This document shows, in pieces, positions 31,479 through 39,732 of a stretch of DNA of 40,790 nt (position 1 is the stretch's first letter; each line of letters starts with the position of its first letter). The notes under the pieces were generated by a model, which had not been told where the DNA came from, searched no databases, and worked only from the letters and a program-made list of their open reading frames with translations. The translations under genes and the position numbers were made by a program. Origin of the DNA: an uncultured Alphaproteobacteria bacterium (GTDB taxonomy: Bacteria > Pseudomonadota > Alphaproteobacteria > HIMB59 > GCA-002718135); assembly GCA_902521325.1 (NCBI GenBank), contig CABYRE010000009.1:1-40790 (forward strand). The letters are read 5' to 3'.

Positions 31479-34091
31479 ATGAATATAAGTGAAAAAATAT
31501 CTTTAATACTAGTAGATAAAGGTTTTTCTTTATCTCCAAAAAAAAACACTGAAGATTTAATCAATTCAGGCACGGAATTACACAAAAGTACTGAAGACAT
31601 CAAAATTGTAGAGCAGCATGGTATTGCAGATCAAATATTTATTCTTTTAAAAGGTGAAGCGGAATACGTAAAATATCATAATAATGTTTTTTACAAGCTA
31701 GCAACATTAAAAAATGTTGGATCACCTCTTGGTGTTTCAGGGTTAAATGCACCAGGTAGATATATGTCAGATATATTTATTAAAGGTAATTCAGAATATA
31801 TTTCTATCAAAATAGAAAAATTAAAAGAGTTAGAAGAGATAGATCCTGACTATGCTAGTTTTTTTTATTCCTTTTTATTATATGAATCAATTAACTTAAT
31901 CTGGTCATCTCGTAACTTAGAAAAACCCGTAAAGCAAAAAAATATTAATTTAGATGAAGGTGTTAAAACTGGTGGAGATATTGTAAATACTAAAAGAATA
32001 AAGAATTCAGCATTTTTAGCTTTTCTAGATGATGATGATTTAGATGAACTAATAAATTATGCAAATATTAGGTTATTTTCTGCCAGTGAATATATAACTC
32101 TAGAAGGTTCAAAATCTGACGGAATAAATATTTTGTTAAAAGGGAAAGTTGAAGCTTCTTTTACAAATCTAAAAGATGATCAATTAGAAAATAATTCAAG
32201 ATCAATAGCTAGAACAGGAGTGGCATTATCATTATCATCAGGATTGCATGATATAGAATCACCCTACTCTTTGAAATCTACGCGAGATACAACAATTTTA
32301 AAATTTTCAAACGAATTTATCGATAATCTAATTAAAACTAATCCAAAATTAGCTATAAAATTTTTTAAAAGACAATTATGGCAATTAAGTCGTTATATTC
32401 AAAGCTCAACTGGTTTGACAACATATCCTGCTAAAAATGAAAAAGAGTTTTTTAAATATTTACTAGAAGATAATTCTTCAAAAATACCAAGCAATTCAAA
32501 ACTTTACACAATTCCTCATTTGTTAGAAAATCATTTAACTCATTCTTTAGCATTTAATACAATTTATGATTTAATTGTTACAGGTAATGATGATGAAAAA
32601 TCTATAGCTAGTCTCATGATAGATGCATTGAGTGGTCTAGAGAGAAAAAATAGATTTTTTAAACAACTAAATAAAATATACAACAGAGTAGCAACTTCAT
32701 ATGATTCAATAAATAAACAAGCATTACAAAAATTAACAAATTCAGATTTTACAAAAGCTTTTGACCAAGTTCCTTATGTTATTAAAGGTATGGAGAATTT
32801 ACCAGATGAACCTACAAACATATTTTTTTATAATCATTTAGCAAGCATTGAAGAAAATGCTTTAGCTAATGGACATCAATTTAGTATAGATAGTCATTTC
32901 ATAAGTGCAAAAATTTTATTTCCAAAATATGGTGATGGTGGTCAAAGAATTGCTCGATATTCTAGAAATACAGAATTTTGGAGATATAATTATTATGAGA
33001 ATTTAGATTATATTTTTGTTCATACACCGGAGTCAGACTATTTAAATGAAACTCAAGACCAAAAAAAGAAGAGAAAAAGTAAATTATTTATCGAAACTCA
33101 AAATATTTTTGATCAAAACAGACCTTTAGTTATTGCGCCAGAAGGCACATCTGAAACTGAAGATAATTTAACTCCAAATTCCCCCGGTCCTTTAAAGCCA
33201 GGGGCATTTTTATTAGCAGATCAATTAAAACCAGAACCTCTTCTTGTTCCAATTGCATTAGCCAATTTTGATTATTCAATTTCTGATACAATTTATTCTG
33301 CAGTTATTAAGGAACCAATTAAAATAAAAGATTTTGTAAATGATATGAAAAATAAAAAAGAGTTAGAAATTTTTTTATCTAAATATAGAAAAACTTTTAA
33401 AACTTATGTTGAGGAAGCTGTTGAGTTAGCAAAATCTGCGAAAAAAAATAAAATTAATCATGAAGATGTAGTAAGTAATTTAAATTTAGTTAGCCCTATT
33501 GAAGAAGAATTTGAAGCAGACGTAAGAGAGTTAGAAATTAAATTACATGCAGATAAATATAAAAATAACAAAATAGTCTTATTTGGAAGCTCAACATTTA
33601 AAGATTGGGAAAATGCAAAAACTGATTTGTCATTTGATAGTTTATTAAATTTAGGATTTGGTGGCTCTACTTTAGTATCATGCCGTACATATTTTAATAG
33701 AATAGTAGTTCCAAATAATCCCGATAAAATGATATTTTATGCTGGAGATAATGATATAGGAAGTGGAATGAGTTCTGAAGATTTAGAAAATGAATTTTTA
33801 TTATTTGCTTCTGAGGTTAATGAAAAATTACCGCATACATTATGTTTTTTTGTATCCATTAAACCAAGTGTATTTAGAAATAACTATTTAAATACTATTT
33901 TAGATGCCAATGAAAGAATTAAGAACAAGATTGAGAAGTTTAGTCAGTGGCGATATATTGATCTTTGCTCACCTATGCTTAAAGCTGGATTTGAAAAATT
34001 TTATTCAGAAGATCCTTTACACATGAATGTACTTGGTTACAGTCTTTTAAGTAAGTTAATAAGAGATGAAATATCAAAATTTACAATTTAA
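31479..34091 (+). CDS. Fusion: two cyclic-nucleotide-binding domains, PlsC-like acyltransferase, SGNH hydrolase
   Basis: An 870-residue multi-domain protein. Residues about 35-145 and 175-310 look like two cyclic-nucleotide-binding (cupin) domains (DQIFILLKGEAEYVKY; DGINILLKGKVEASF). Residues about 430-640 look like a 1-acyl-glycerol-3-phosphate acyltransferase: an NHLASIEEN block at 452 in place of NHxxxxD, and APEGTSE at 553. The C-terminal SGNH/GDSL hydrolase has GSS at 702, GFGGST near 727, GDND near 755 and DPLHMN near 845 carrying the Asp-His pair. There is no signal peptide or clear membrane helix. It may acylate and deacylate lipids under ligand control; the combination is unusual. 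Calls for the CNB domains are weaker than for the two catalytic domains. Confidence 0.75.
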   Translation: MNISEKISLILVDKGFSLSPKKNTEDLINSGTELHKSTEDIKIVEQHGIADQIFILLKGEAEYVKYHNNVFYKLATLKNVGSPLGVSGLNAPGRYMSDIFIKGNSEYISIKIEKLKELEEIDPDYASFFYSFLLYESINLIWSSRNLEKPVKQKNINLDEGVKTGGDIVNTKRIKNSAFLAFLDDDDLDELINYANIRLFSASEYITLEGSKSDGINILLKGKVEASFTNLKDDQLENNSRSIARTGVALSLSSGLHDIESPYSLKSTRDTTILKFSNEFIDNLIKTNPKLAIKFFKRQLWQLSRYIQSSTGLTTYPAKNEKEFFKYLLEDNSSKIPSNSKLYTIPHLLENHLTHSLAFNTIYDLIVTGNDDEKSIASLMIDALSGLERKNRFFKQLNKIYNRVATSYDSINKQALQKLTNSDFTKAFDQVPYVIKGMENLPDEPTNIFFYNHLASIEENALANGHQFSIDSHFISAKILFPKYGDGGQRIARYSRNTEFWRYNYYENLDYIFVHTPESDYLNETQDQKKKRKSKLFIETQNIFDQNRPLVIAPEGTSETEDNLTPNSPGPLKPGAFLLADQLKPEPLLVPIALANFDYSISDTIYSAVIKEPIKIKDFVNDMKNKKELEIFLSKYRKTFKTYVEEAVELAKSAKKNKINHEDVVSNLNLVSPIEEEFEADVRELEIKLHADKYKNNKIVLFGSSTFKDWENAKTDLSFDSLLNLGFGGSTLVSCRTYFNRIVVPNNPDKMIFYAGDNDIGSGMSSEDLENEFLLFASEVNEKLPHTLCFFVSIKPSVFRNNYLNTILDANERIKNKIEKFSQWRYIDLCSPMLKAGFEKFYSEDPLHMNVLGYSLLSKLIRDEISKFTI

Positions 34092-34117
34092 ATTTAAATA
34101 AAAAATTAAATTTAAAT
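34086..34117. terminator. AT-only hairpin between convergent genes
   Basis: ATTTAAATTTAA, an 8-base A-rich loop, and TTAAATTTAAAT form a perfect 12-bp stem covering the 20-base gap between the stops at 34091 and 34112. It has no G or C, so it may be only a weak bidirectional terminator. Confidence 0.4.
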
Positions 34118-35134
34118 ATTAATCTCTTTTCTTAATTTATCAGATTTATATGAATTGAAGACTAATGATAAACTCTTTATGTTATCTTCACCACTCGTGT
34201 CGTGTTCAATTTTATTTATTAGTGAAACAATAAAATGTTTGTGCGTATTAATAACACTTTCTTGAATTTGATCCCAAGGCTTTGAAATCCACTTATATTT
34301 CTTTGGTTTTCCATGATAAATCTTCTTTTTATTATTTTTATGTAAAGTAATTTTGTAATTATAATCCAAATCTATTGAGCCATTAGAGAATTCTAAATTA
34401 ACTAGTGTTTGAGCAAATCTATCGGGTTTTTTTATTGAAGAAATAGAAGCATCAACAATGGTAATACTTTTATTTTTATTTCTTATAAGTGATATAAAAT
34501 CTGTTTCACCTTTAAATTTATTATTTGTATTTTGATTTATAGTATAAATACTTTTGGCTTCTCCCATAAAAAATCTACTTAAATCAAATAAATGAATTCC
34601 TACATCTAAAGTTAAATACTCTTTTAGATCGTATAAATATGTTTGATTTGTATATCCAACAGGATTTGCATGTCTAAAAGATATCTTGGCATAATGTGGT
34701 TTAGTTAACTTCTCTTTATCTATAATTTCTTTTAATTTTAATAAAGGACTTTGCCATCTAAAGTTCTCATGAACCATAAGTGGCGTTTTGTTTTTTTTAT
34801 ATAAAGATACAATTTTTTTTGCATTTGATAAATTTTCAGCAAATGGCTTTTGTATAGAAGTTGGAATTTTATATTTAGATAAAATTTTACCAATATTTAA
34901 ATGTGTTTCCATTGTTGTTACAACATCAACAAAGTCAATTTTATGATTTTTTAACATAAACTCTATTGATGAATAAGAATGCAAAATGTTAAATTTAGAT
35001 TTAAATTTATTAGCTTTTTTTATATCTAAATCACAAACACATATTATTTCTATATTTCTTAATTCTTTCCAAGCTAAAATATGATTTTCAGCAAAAAAAC
35101 CACAACCGATTAATGCACCTTTAAATTTTTTCAT
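34112..35134 (-). CDS. Gfo/Idh/MocA-family oxidoreductase
   Basis: A 340-residue NAD(P)-dependent sugar oxidoreductase. The Rossmann loop GCGFFAENH is at residues 10-18. The usual EKP motif reads SIQKPFAEN near residue 95, so the catalytic-region lysine is kept but Glu is replaced by Gln. DVGIHLFDLSRFFMGE near 175-190 contains the conserved Asp/His of the family. It overlaps the upstream gene by 4 bases (ATGA). The upstream protein resembles D-apionate lactonase, and known D-apiose dehydrogenases belong to this family. A sugar dehydrogenase acting just before the lactonase is therefore a reasonable inference, not a proof. Confidence 0.85.
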   Translation of the reverse strand: MKKFKGALIGCGFFAENHILAWKELRNIEIICVCDLDIKKANKFKSKFNILHSYSSIEFMLKNHKIDFVDVVTTMETHLNIGKILSKYKIPTSIQKPFAENLSNAKKIVSLYKKNKTPLMVHENFRWQSPLLKLKEIIDKEKLTKPHYAKISFRHANPVGYTNQTYLYDLKEYLTLDVGIHLFDLSRFFMGEAKSIYTINQNTNNKFKGETDFISLIRNKNKSITIVDASISSIKKPDRFAQTLVNLEFSNGSIDLDYNYKITLHKNNKKKIYHGKPKKYKWISKPWDQIQESVINTHKHFIVSLINKIEHDTSGEDNIKSLSLVFNSYKSDKLRKEINI

Positions 35135-36945
35135 TTATCTTCTATAAATTTTATTTCTAATGGTTCAAACGTATATGGATTTGTATCTTTTTTAAAATTA
35201 AAAAAAGAAAAATCATTCTTAAAAATATCAGTAAAATTTTTTAAATTAAGCTTATATTGATAACTAAAATTTAAATCAGAAATATTAATTTCTTTCTTTT
35301 GTTTTGAAGAATTTACAAATAAATAATACTTTTTATCTTTTAATACAACTTTTAAACCATACACTTCATTAATTGGATAAAATTTATAAATTTCTGAATT
35401 TGATAATGAAATAAGAAAATCATTTAAATAATACAATGGTCTTTTAGAATTATCTTTATTTAATATTCCGTGATAACCATAAATAGAATTAAAAGTAAAA
35501 AATTTAGACTCTTTATTTATTGATTGAATAAAAATTGCAAGTGTCCAAGTTAATGAAAATAATTGATCATGTCTTGGATCGCAATTAGCCATTTCTAATC
35601 TAATTTTCTTTTTATTACTTACAAGACTTTCACCATACGGATTGAAATGCATACCAATAGTAATTGGACCAATATGAACATTGGTGCTATTAGAAAAATT
35701 TTTTAAAGTTTTAAGGATATAAGGTATAGTTTCAGGTGTATTTAACACACCAAAATCACTAGAATCATGAACAATTGGAGTGAAGGAAAAACTAACCAAA
35801 TCATAAAACATTTTTGGCCTCTTTCTATTTAATTCTGTAAAATTTGTGACCATTCCAGAAACTATTTGACTATGAGAAAACATCTTTTTCGCAATTTTAT
35901 AATATTCGTTTAATTCTGGAACTTTAGGCCATTCACCAGCTGGTTGAAAACTATTCAAATATATTTTTGGACAAATTAAAATTTTATCTAAATTAATAGT
36001 ATTTTCAGTTATAAAATTGTAAATTTTTTTTAACTCATCATCAGGATCGTTAGCTTGATCAACCAAAGCAACAAGAAACACCTTGTTTTGAGATGTTAAA
36101 GTTATATTAGTAAAATCTTCAGTAAAATCAATAAGATAGTAATAATAATCAAAGTTGTTTATTAAATTATCATTTGGAATAATTAAAGAATCAATTTTTA
36201 TACCAATTTTAGGGAACTTATAAGAAGTAGTATGATCAATTTTTACAATATTCTTAGATGGAAATGATCTTTCTTTTTTATTTACTAGATCTATTTTAAC
36301 AGTTTGAGAGAAATTAGTCCCCCCTTTTTCTACGTATGGAAATGGATCTAATAAAGAGCCACTATATATTTTGAAAGAAGCGTCACCCCAGTTTCTTTGA
36401 TCCTCCATTTCAAATAAAATACCCTCAAAATTAATATTTACCAGCAAACTATCATCTAAAGTATAAGCAAGGTTTTTAAATTTAAAAAATGGTTGGTCGG
36501 GTGTTATATTTTCTGGAAATTTTTTTTTCTCTTTTAAATCGTTACCTTTTGTTACAATGATGTTTGAACCAACATGATTTTGTAATGGAATTAATAAATT
36601 AAAACCTATCCTATTAGTCCAAAAATCAGTTAAAAATTCTCCTTCAGAGGATAGTGTGATAAAATTTTCAGAAAATAATATAACATTTCTTGTTTTAAGA
36701 ATTTGATCTATACCATATTCTAAATCAAATATATATTCTAAGGATGTATCAAAGTTCTCTTCATAATTTAGAATTTTAGGATCATAGTTATTCCAATTTT
36801 TGTCTCTTACCAAAAATGATATCATCTTTAAAATTTGAAAATTTTGAAAAGTTATATTTCGAAAAAAAAGATTATCTTTTAATAAGGTAAAAATATTATT
36901 TGAATTTTTTATAAATTTTTCTTCCAACAATTTAGAGTTATACAT
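35131..36945 (-). CDS. D-apionate lactonase-like protein
   Basis: A protein of about 604 residues that resembles D-apionate lactonase (ApnL). The clearest signatures are GISFLVRD-like MISFLVRDKNW near residue 42 and FEMEDQRNWGDASFKIYSG near 177-195, with NRIGFNLLIPL and FPENITPDQPFF between them. ApnL hydrolyses D-apionolactone to D-apionate in apiose breakdown. The frame is open to an ATG at 36972 (35-base overlap with the upstream gene). I chose the ATG at 36945 because its 8-base overlap fits the packing elsewhere; no Shine-Dalgarno decides. No signal peptide is seen. The C-terminal half is more divergent, so the exact sugar is uncertain. Confidence 0.6.
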   Translation of the reverse strand: MYNSKLLEEKFIKNSNNIFTLLKDNLFFRNITFQNFQILKMISFLVRDKNWNNYDPKILNYEENFDTSLEYIFDLEYGIDQILKTRNVILFSENFITLSSEGEFLTDFWTNRIGFNLLIPLQNHVGSNIIVTKGNDLKEKKKFPENITPDQPFFKFKNLAYTLDDSLLVNINFEGILFEMEDQRNWGDASFKIYSGSLLDPFPYVEKGGTNFSQTVKIDLVNKKERSFPSKNIVKIDHTTSYKFPKIGIKIDSLIIPNDNLINNFDYYYYLIDFTEDFTNITLTSQNKVFLVALVDQANDPDDELKKIYNFITENTINLDKILICPKIYLNSFQPAGEWPKVPELNEYYKIAKKMFSHSQIVSGMVTNFTELNRKRPKMFYDLVSFSFTPIVHDSSDFGVLNTPETIPYILKTLKNFSNSTNVHIGPITIGMHFNPYGESLVSNKKKIRLEMANCDPRHDQLFSLTWTLAIFIQSINKESKFFTFNSIYGYHGILNKDNSKRPLYYLNDFLISLSNSEIYKFYPINEVYGLKVVLKDKKYYLFVNSSKQKKEINISDLNFSYQYKLNLKNFTDIFKNDFSFFNFKKDTNPYTFEPLEIKFIEDK

Positions 36946-38185
36946 ATAATTTTGATACTGATTTATAATCATTATATTCTGATATTAAATCTGATTTATT
37001 TTTTTCATATTTTGTATTTTGGATTAAACTTAAAAAAATAAGTTCTCGTTGAGCAAAACTACCTCCAAGGTATTTAAATTGTGATTTAATTATATTTTCG
37101 TTTAATAATTCATTTGTTTTGATACTGTGAATAATTGGCTTTAAGTAATTAATATAATTTTCTTTAAAAGAATTTTCTAAATAATTTTCTTCCATTCTTT
37201 CTTCAAGTTGCTGAAAATAATATTGGTCATCATAGTATAAGTAATAAAAAATAAGATGATAATCAATGAATGGAAGTATGTGTTGATTTTTAAAATATTC
37301 AGCATAATCTTTTAATTTATCCATTCTTTCTTTAACATCCACTCCCTTGTAATGAAGTCTTAATAAAAAGGAACAAGCATTACAAAAATCTAAATAAAAA
37401 ATTTCTGAAGAAGAGAAATAATTATCAAATAGTTTTAAACTTTTCTCATATTCTTGATTGTAGAATAATATTAATGATTGATGCCACCATATATGTCTTT
37501 TTATTGGACCGTAAATTGACCAATTAATTTTATTGAAATTATCATTATTGTTAATTGAGTCGTTATTCTCATTATCATGTACATGCAAAAGGGCGTGCCA
37601 ACTCCACAAATCATTGGATGATTGTTTTAGTGAATTTAAGGCTAAAAGCTTAGCTTTATCAATTATATTATTTTCCTCAAAAGCATAGCTAGTCATCCCT
37701 AATAATAAATTATAATGTTGATCATTTTCAGACCACTGACTAAGTATTTCCTCATGTTTATTTAAAAATTTACTATCAATACCTAAGAAAATATTATTAA
37801 AATGAAATAATCTGATTGCAAAAATATCTTTGGGATTATCTTTTATAATAAATTCCAATTTATTTAATAAGTTTTTTAAATCATTTTTAATCCAAAGATT
37901 GACTATCTCTAAATATTGATAAAAATAATCATTTACTTTATCAGTTGAAATCGATTCTATTGTTTCCCTAGCTAATGAAATTTTTTGAACATCTCTAGAG
38001 AAAAGCAATAAAACTGTTTTTAATAATTTTGGAGCATTAAATTCTGGATTTTTTTTTATTAATTTATTTGTTTTATAAAAAGCATCTTTCTTAAAATAAA
38101 TATATGAATCAATACATTCTTTAAAATTATTTATTTCATCATCTTTATTGCTATCTATCCATTTATAAAAATAATTATTTTGCAT
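36938..38185 (-). CDS. TPR protein resembling TTC38
   Basis: A 415-residue helical-repeat protein with TTC38-like features: DLWSWHALLHVHDNEN near residue 193 and the RHIWWHQSLILFYNQEYEKSLKLFDNY segment near 230. The family has TPR-like helices with paired His/Trp residues and no proven enzymatic role. It has no signal peptide or membrane segment. It is the first gene of the leftward group with the lactonase-like and Gfo/Idh/MocA genes, and its end overlaps the next gene. It may be a scaffold or an uncharacterised enzyme in the same pathway. Confidence 0.7.
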   Translation of the reverse strand: MQNNYFYKWIDSNKDDEINNFKECIDSYIYFKKDAFYKTNKLIKKNPEFNAPKLLKTVLLLFSRDVQKISLARETIESISTDKVNDYFYQYLEIVNLWIKNDLKNLLNKLEFIIKDNPKDIFAIRLFHFNNIFLGIDSKFLNKHEEILSQWSENDQHYNLLLGMTSYAFEENNIIDKAKLLALNSLKQSSNDLWSWHALLHVHDNENNDSINNNDNFNKINWSIYGPIKRHIWWHQSLILFYNQEYEKSLKLFDNYFSSSEIFYLDFCNACSFLLRLHYKGVDVKERMDKLKDYAEYFKNQHILPFIDYHLIFYYLYYDDQYYFQQLEERMEENYLENSFKENYINYLKPIIHSIKTNELLNENIIKSQFKYLGGSFAQRELIFLSLIQNTKYEKNKSDLISEYNDYKSVSKLYV

Positions 38186-38227
38186 GTACTAATAATACAC
38201 ATAATCTAATCATGTTAAATATTTATA

Positions 38228-39118
38228 TTACGAATTAATATTTAATCTCTTTCTTGTTATTTCTTTATTTAATTGAAGTTCTCTGTAAGAAATTAGAAGG
38301 ACACCACAAAAAATTACCGAGGCACCTAACCAGGTATAAAAATCAGGTTTATCGCTAAAGACAAAATATCCAATTATTGATGAAACTACCAAACCTAAAA
38401 ATGAATAAGGTTGAGTCATAGTTACATCAACTAATTTATATGCATGATTTAATGCAATATGTAAAATTGTGCCTGACATTGCAGCGCATAATATAAAAAT
38501 AATTGTTTTTAAGCTTGGCTGATCCCAAAAATATATAACTAATGGAAATGAAAATAGACTCATATAAACATATTGGTGAGATAATATTGTTATAGCACTA
38601 TCATCCTTGGATACTTTTTTAGTTAAAATTATAACCACAGACCAAATTAATGATGAAATAAGTGCCATATATATTCCAATAGAAATATCAATAATACCGG
38701 GTCTCAATATTATTAACATTCCTAAAAAACCCATCACTAATGCAAGTGATCTGTATAAGTATATTTTTTCCTTTAAAAATATAACAGCTAAGATTGTAAC
38801 AATTATAGGGACTATAAAATGAATGGCTGTCATTTTCTCTAATGGAAGCATAGCTAAAGCTGCAAAACCAAGAAGCATAGCAGGTAAATTAAGTGCAGAA
38901 CGTAAAATATGAACTTTTAAATTTGCTGTATTAAATACTTTAAATTTAGTTTTTAGAATGTAGGGAGTAATGATTAAAAAACCAAAAAAAAATCTCAAAA
39001 AACCAGTTGTAAATACATTTAATTCTTCTTGAGCTAATTTTATAAATGTACCCATTAGTGTACCAAAAATAATTGATATAATAATTAAAAAAATTGCAAA
39101 TTGATTATTGTTCGACAA
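38228..39118 (-). CDS. DMT-family (EamA) transporter
   Basis: A 296-residue drug/metabolite transporter with ten hydrophobic helices and two EamA repeats (FLRFFFGFLIITPYILK near 38 and GTILHIALNHAYKLVDVTMTQPYSFLGLV near 213). Such proteins export amino acids, nucleosides or other metabolites. The start is a TTG at 39116-39118: an in-frame stop lies directly upstream and AGGA is well placed about 8 bases before it. It is separated by 42 bases from the downstream TPR gene and preceded by the micro-ORF leader at 39215-39289. Substrate unknown. Confidence 0.85.
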   Translation of the reverse strand: MSNNNQFAIFLIIISIIFGTLMGTFIKLAQEELNVFTTGFLRFFFGFLIITPYILKTKFKVFNTANLKVHILRSALNLPAMLLGFAALAMLPLEKMTAIHFIVPIIVTILAVIFLKEKIYLYRSLALVMGFLGMLIILRPGIIDISIGIYMALISSLIWSVVIILTKKVSKDDSAITILSHQYVYMSLFSFPLVIYFWDQPSLKTIIFILCAAMSGTILHIALNHAYKLVDVTMTQPYSFLGLVVSSIIGYFVFSDKPDFYTWLGASVIFCGVLLISYRELQLNKEITRKRLNINS

Positions 39119-39214
39119 TTAATATTCCTAAATAAAATGATTTGGGACAATGATAACACAATTTTTCCTTATTTATATCTCTATTAAAACAAAATTTGAT
39201 TATATTTTAATAAC

Positions 39215-39289
39215 TGTGGCACTTATAAAAAGAATAGTTCTTTTTTCATAACATTAATTTTCATTATAATTCTCCTTGTAGGTGCCACA
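39215..39289. promoter_or_regulatory. Inverted repeat enclosing a micro-ORF with a strong Shine-Dalgarno
   Basis: TGTGGCAC (39215-39222) and GTGCCACA (39282-39289) are perfect 8-bp arms. On the plus strand the stem extends to 14 bp with two G-U pairs. An inner AAAAAGAA-TAG-TTCTTTTT hairpin lies at 39227-39245. The element sits between divergent eamA-like and yjbQ-like genes and could be a leader RNA on either strand. Confidence 0.45.
39223..39264 (-). CDS. 13-residue micro-ORF in the leader of the DMT transporter gene
   Basis: The ATG at 39262-39264 has AAGGAG (39272-39277) 7 bases upstream, one of the best ribosome-binding sites in the window. It encodes MKINVMKKELFFL and then TAA. The stop touches one arm of the surrounding inverted repeat. 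It could be a leader peptide controlling the transporter 105 bases downstream, or a chance match. Confidence 0.35.
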   Translation of the reverse strand: MKINVMKKELFFL

Positions 39290-39310
39290 ACTTCATTTTA
39301 AGATTAGAAA

Positions 39311-39730
39311 ATGATAAATCTACAAGATGAATTGATTATTCATACAAAAGGTCAAAGAATGTATGAAATAACAAATGAAATAAATAATTGGGTTATAAAT
39401 AATACAATCAATAAAGGTCAATTAAATATATTTATACAGCATACATCTGCATCACTAACTATAATGGAAAATGCAAGTTCTGATGTTCTAGAAGATATTA
39501 ATTCTTTTTTTAAAAAAATTGTTCCGGAAGACTCATCATTATACAAACATAGTTTTGAAGGAGATGATGATATGCCATCACATATAAAGAGTATGTTAAC
39601 ACAAACATCACTTACAATACCTATACAAAATAAAAATCTCCTATTAGGAACTTGGCAAGGAATTTATCTTATTGAGCACAGGTACAACAATTTTAATAGA
39701 AATTTAATCATAAGTTTTGTAGGAAGTTAA
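39311..39730 (+). CDS. YjbQ/UPF0047-family protein
   Basis: A 139-residue member of the UPF0047/YjbQ family (secondary thiamine-phosphate synthase in database naming). All hallmark segments are present: FIQHTSASLTIMENA near residues 41-55, VPEDSSLYKHSFEGDDDMPSHIKSML near 69-95 and LLGTWQGIYLIEHR near 115-128. The conserved His, Asp and Glu residues are thought to form the active or metal site. The physiological role is unsettled; thiamine-phosphate synthase activity is only weak. It is a single gene, divergent from the DMT transporter and convergent with the MFS gene. No thiamine riboswitch is visible upstream. Confidence 0.9.
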   Translation: MINLQDELIIHTKGQRMYEITNEINNWVINNTINKGQLNIFIQHTSASLTIMENASSDVLEDINSFFKKIVPEDSSLYKHSFEGDDDMPSHIKSMLTQTSLTIPIQNKNLLLGTWQGIYLIEHRYNNFNRNLIISFVGS

Positions 39731-39732
39731 AA

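Noticed and set aside
39215-39289. Small transposon-like (MITE) element
   Set aside because: No target-site duplication was seen, no second copy was noticed in the window, and the length is only 75 bases.
39119-39310. TPP riboswitch upstream of the YjbQ gene
   Set aside because: The CUGAGA and ACCUGA core motifs of the thiamine aptamer are absent.
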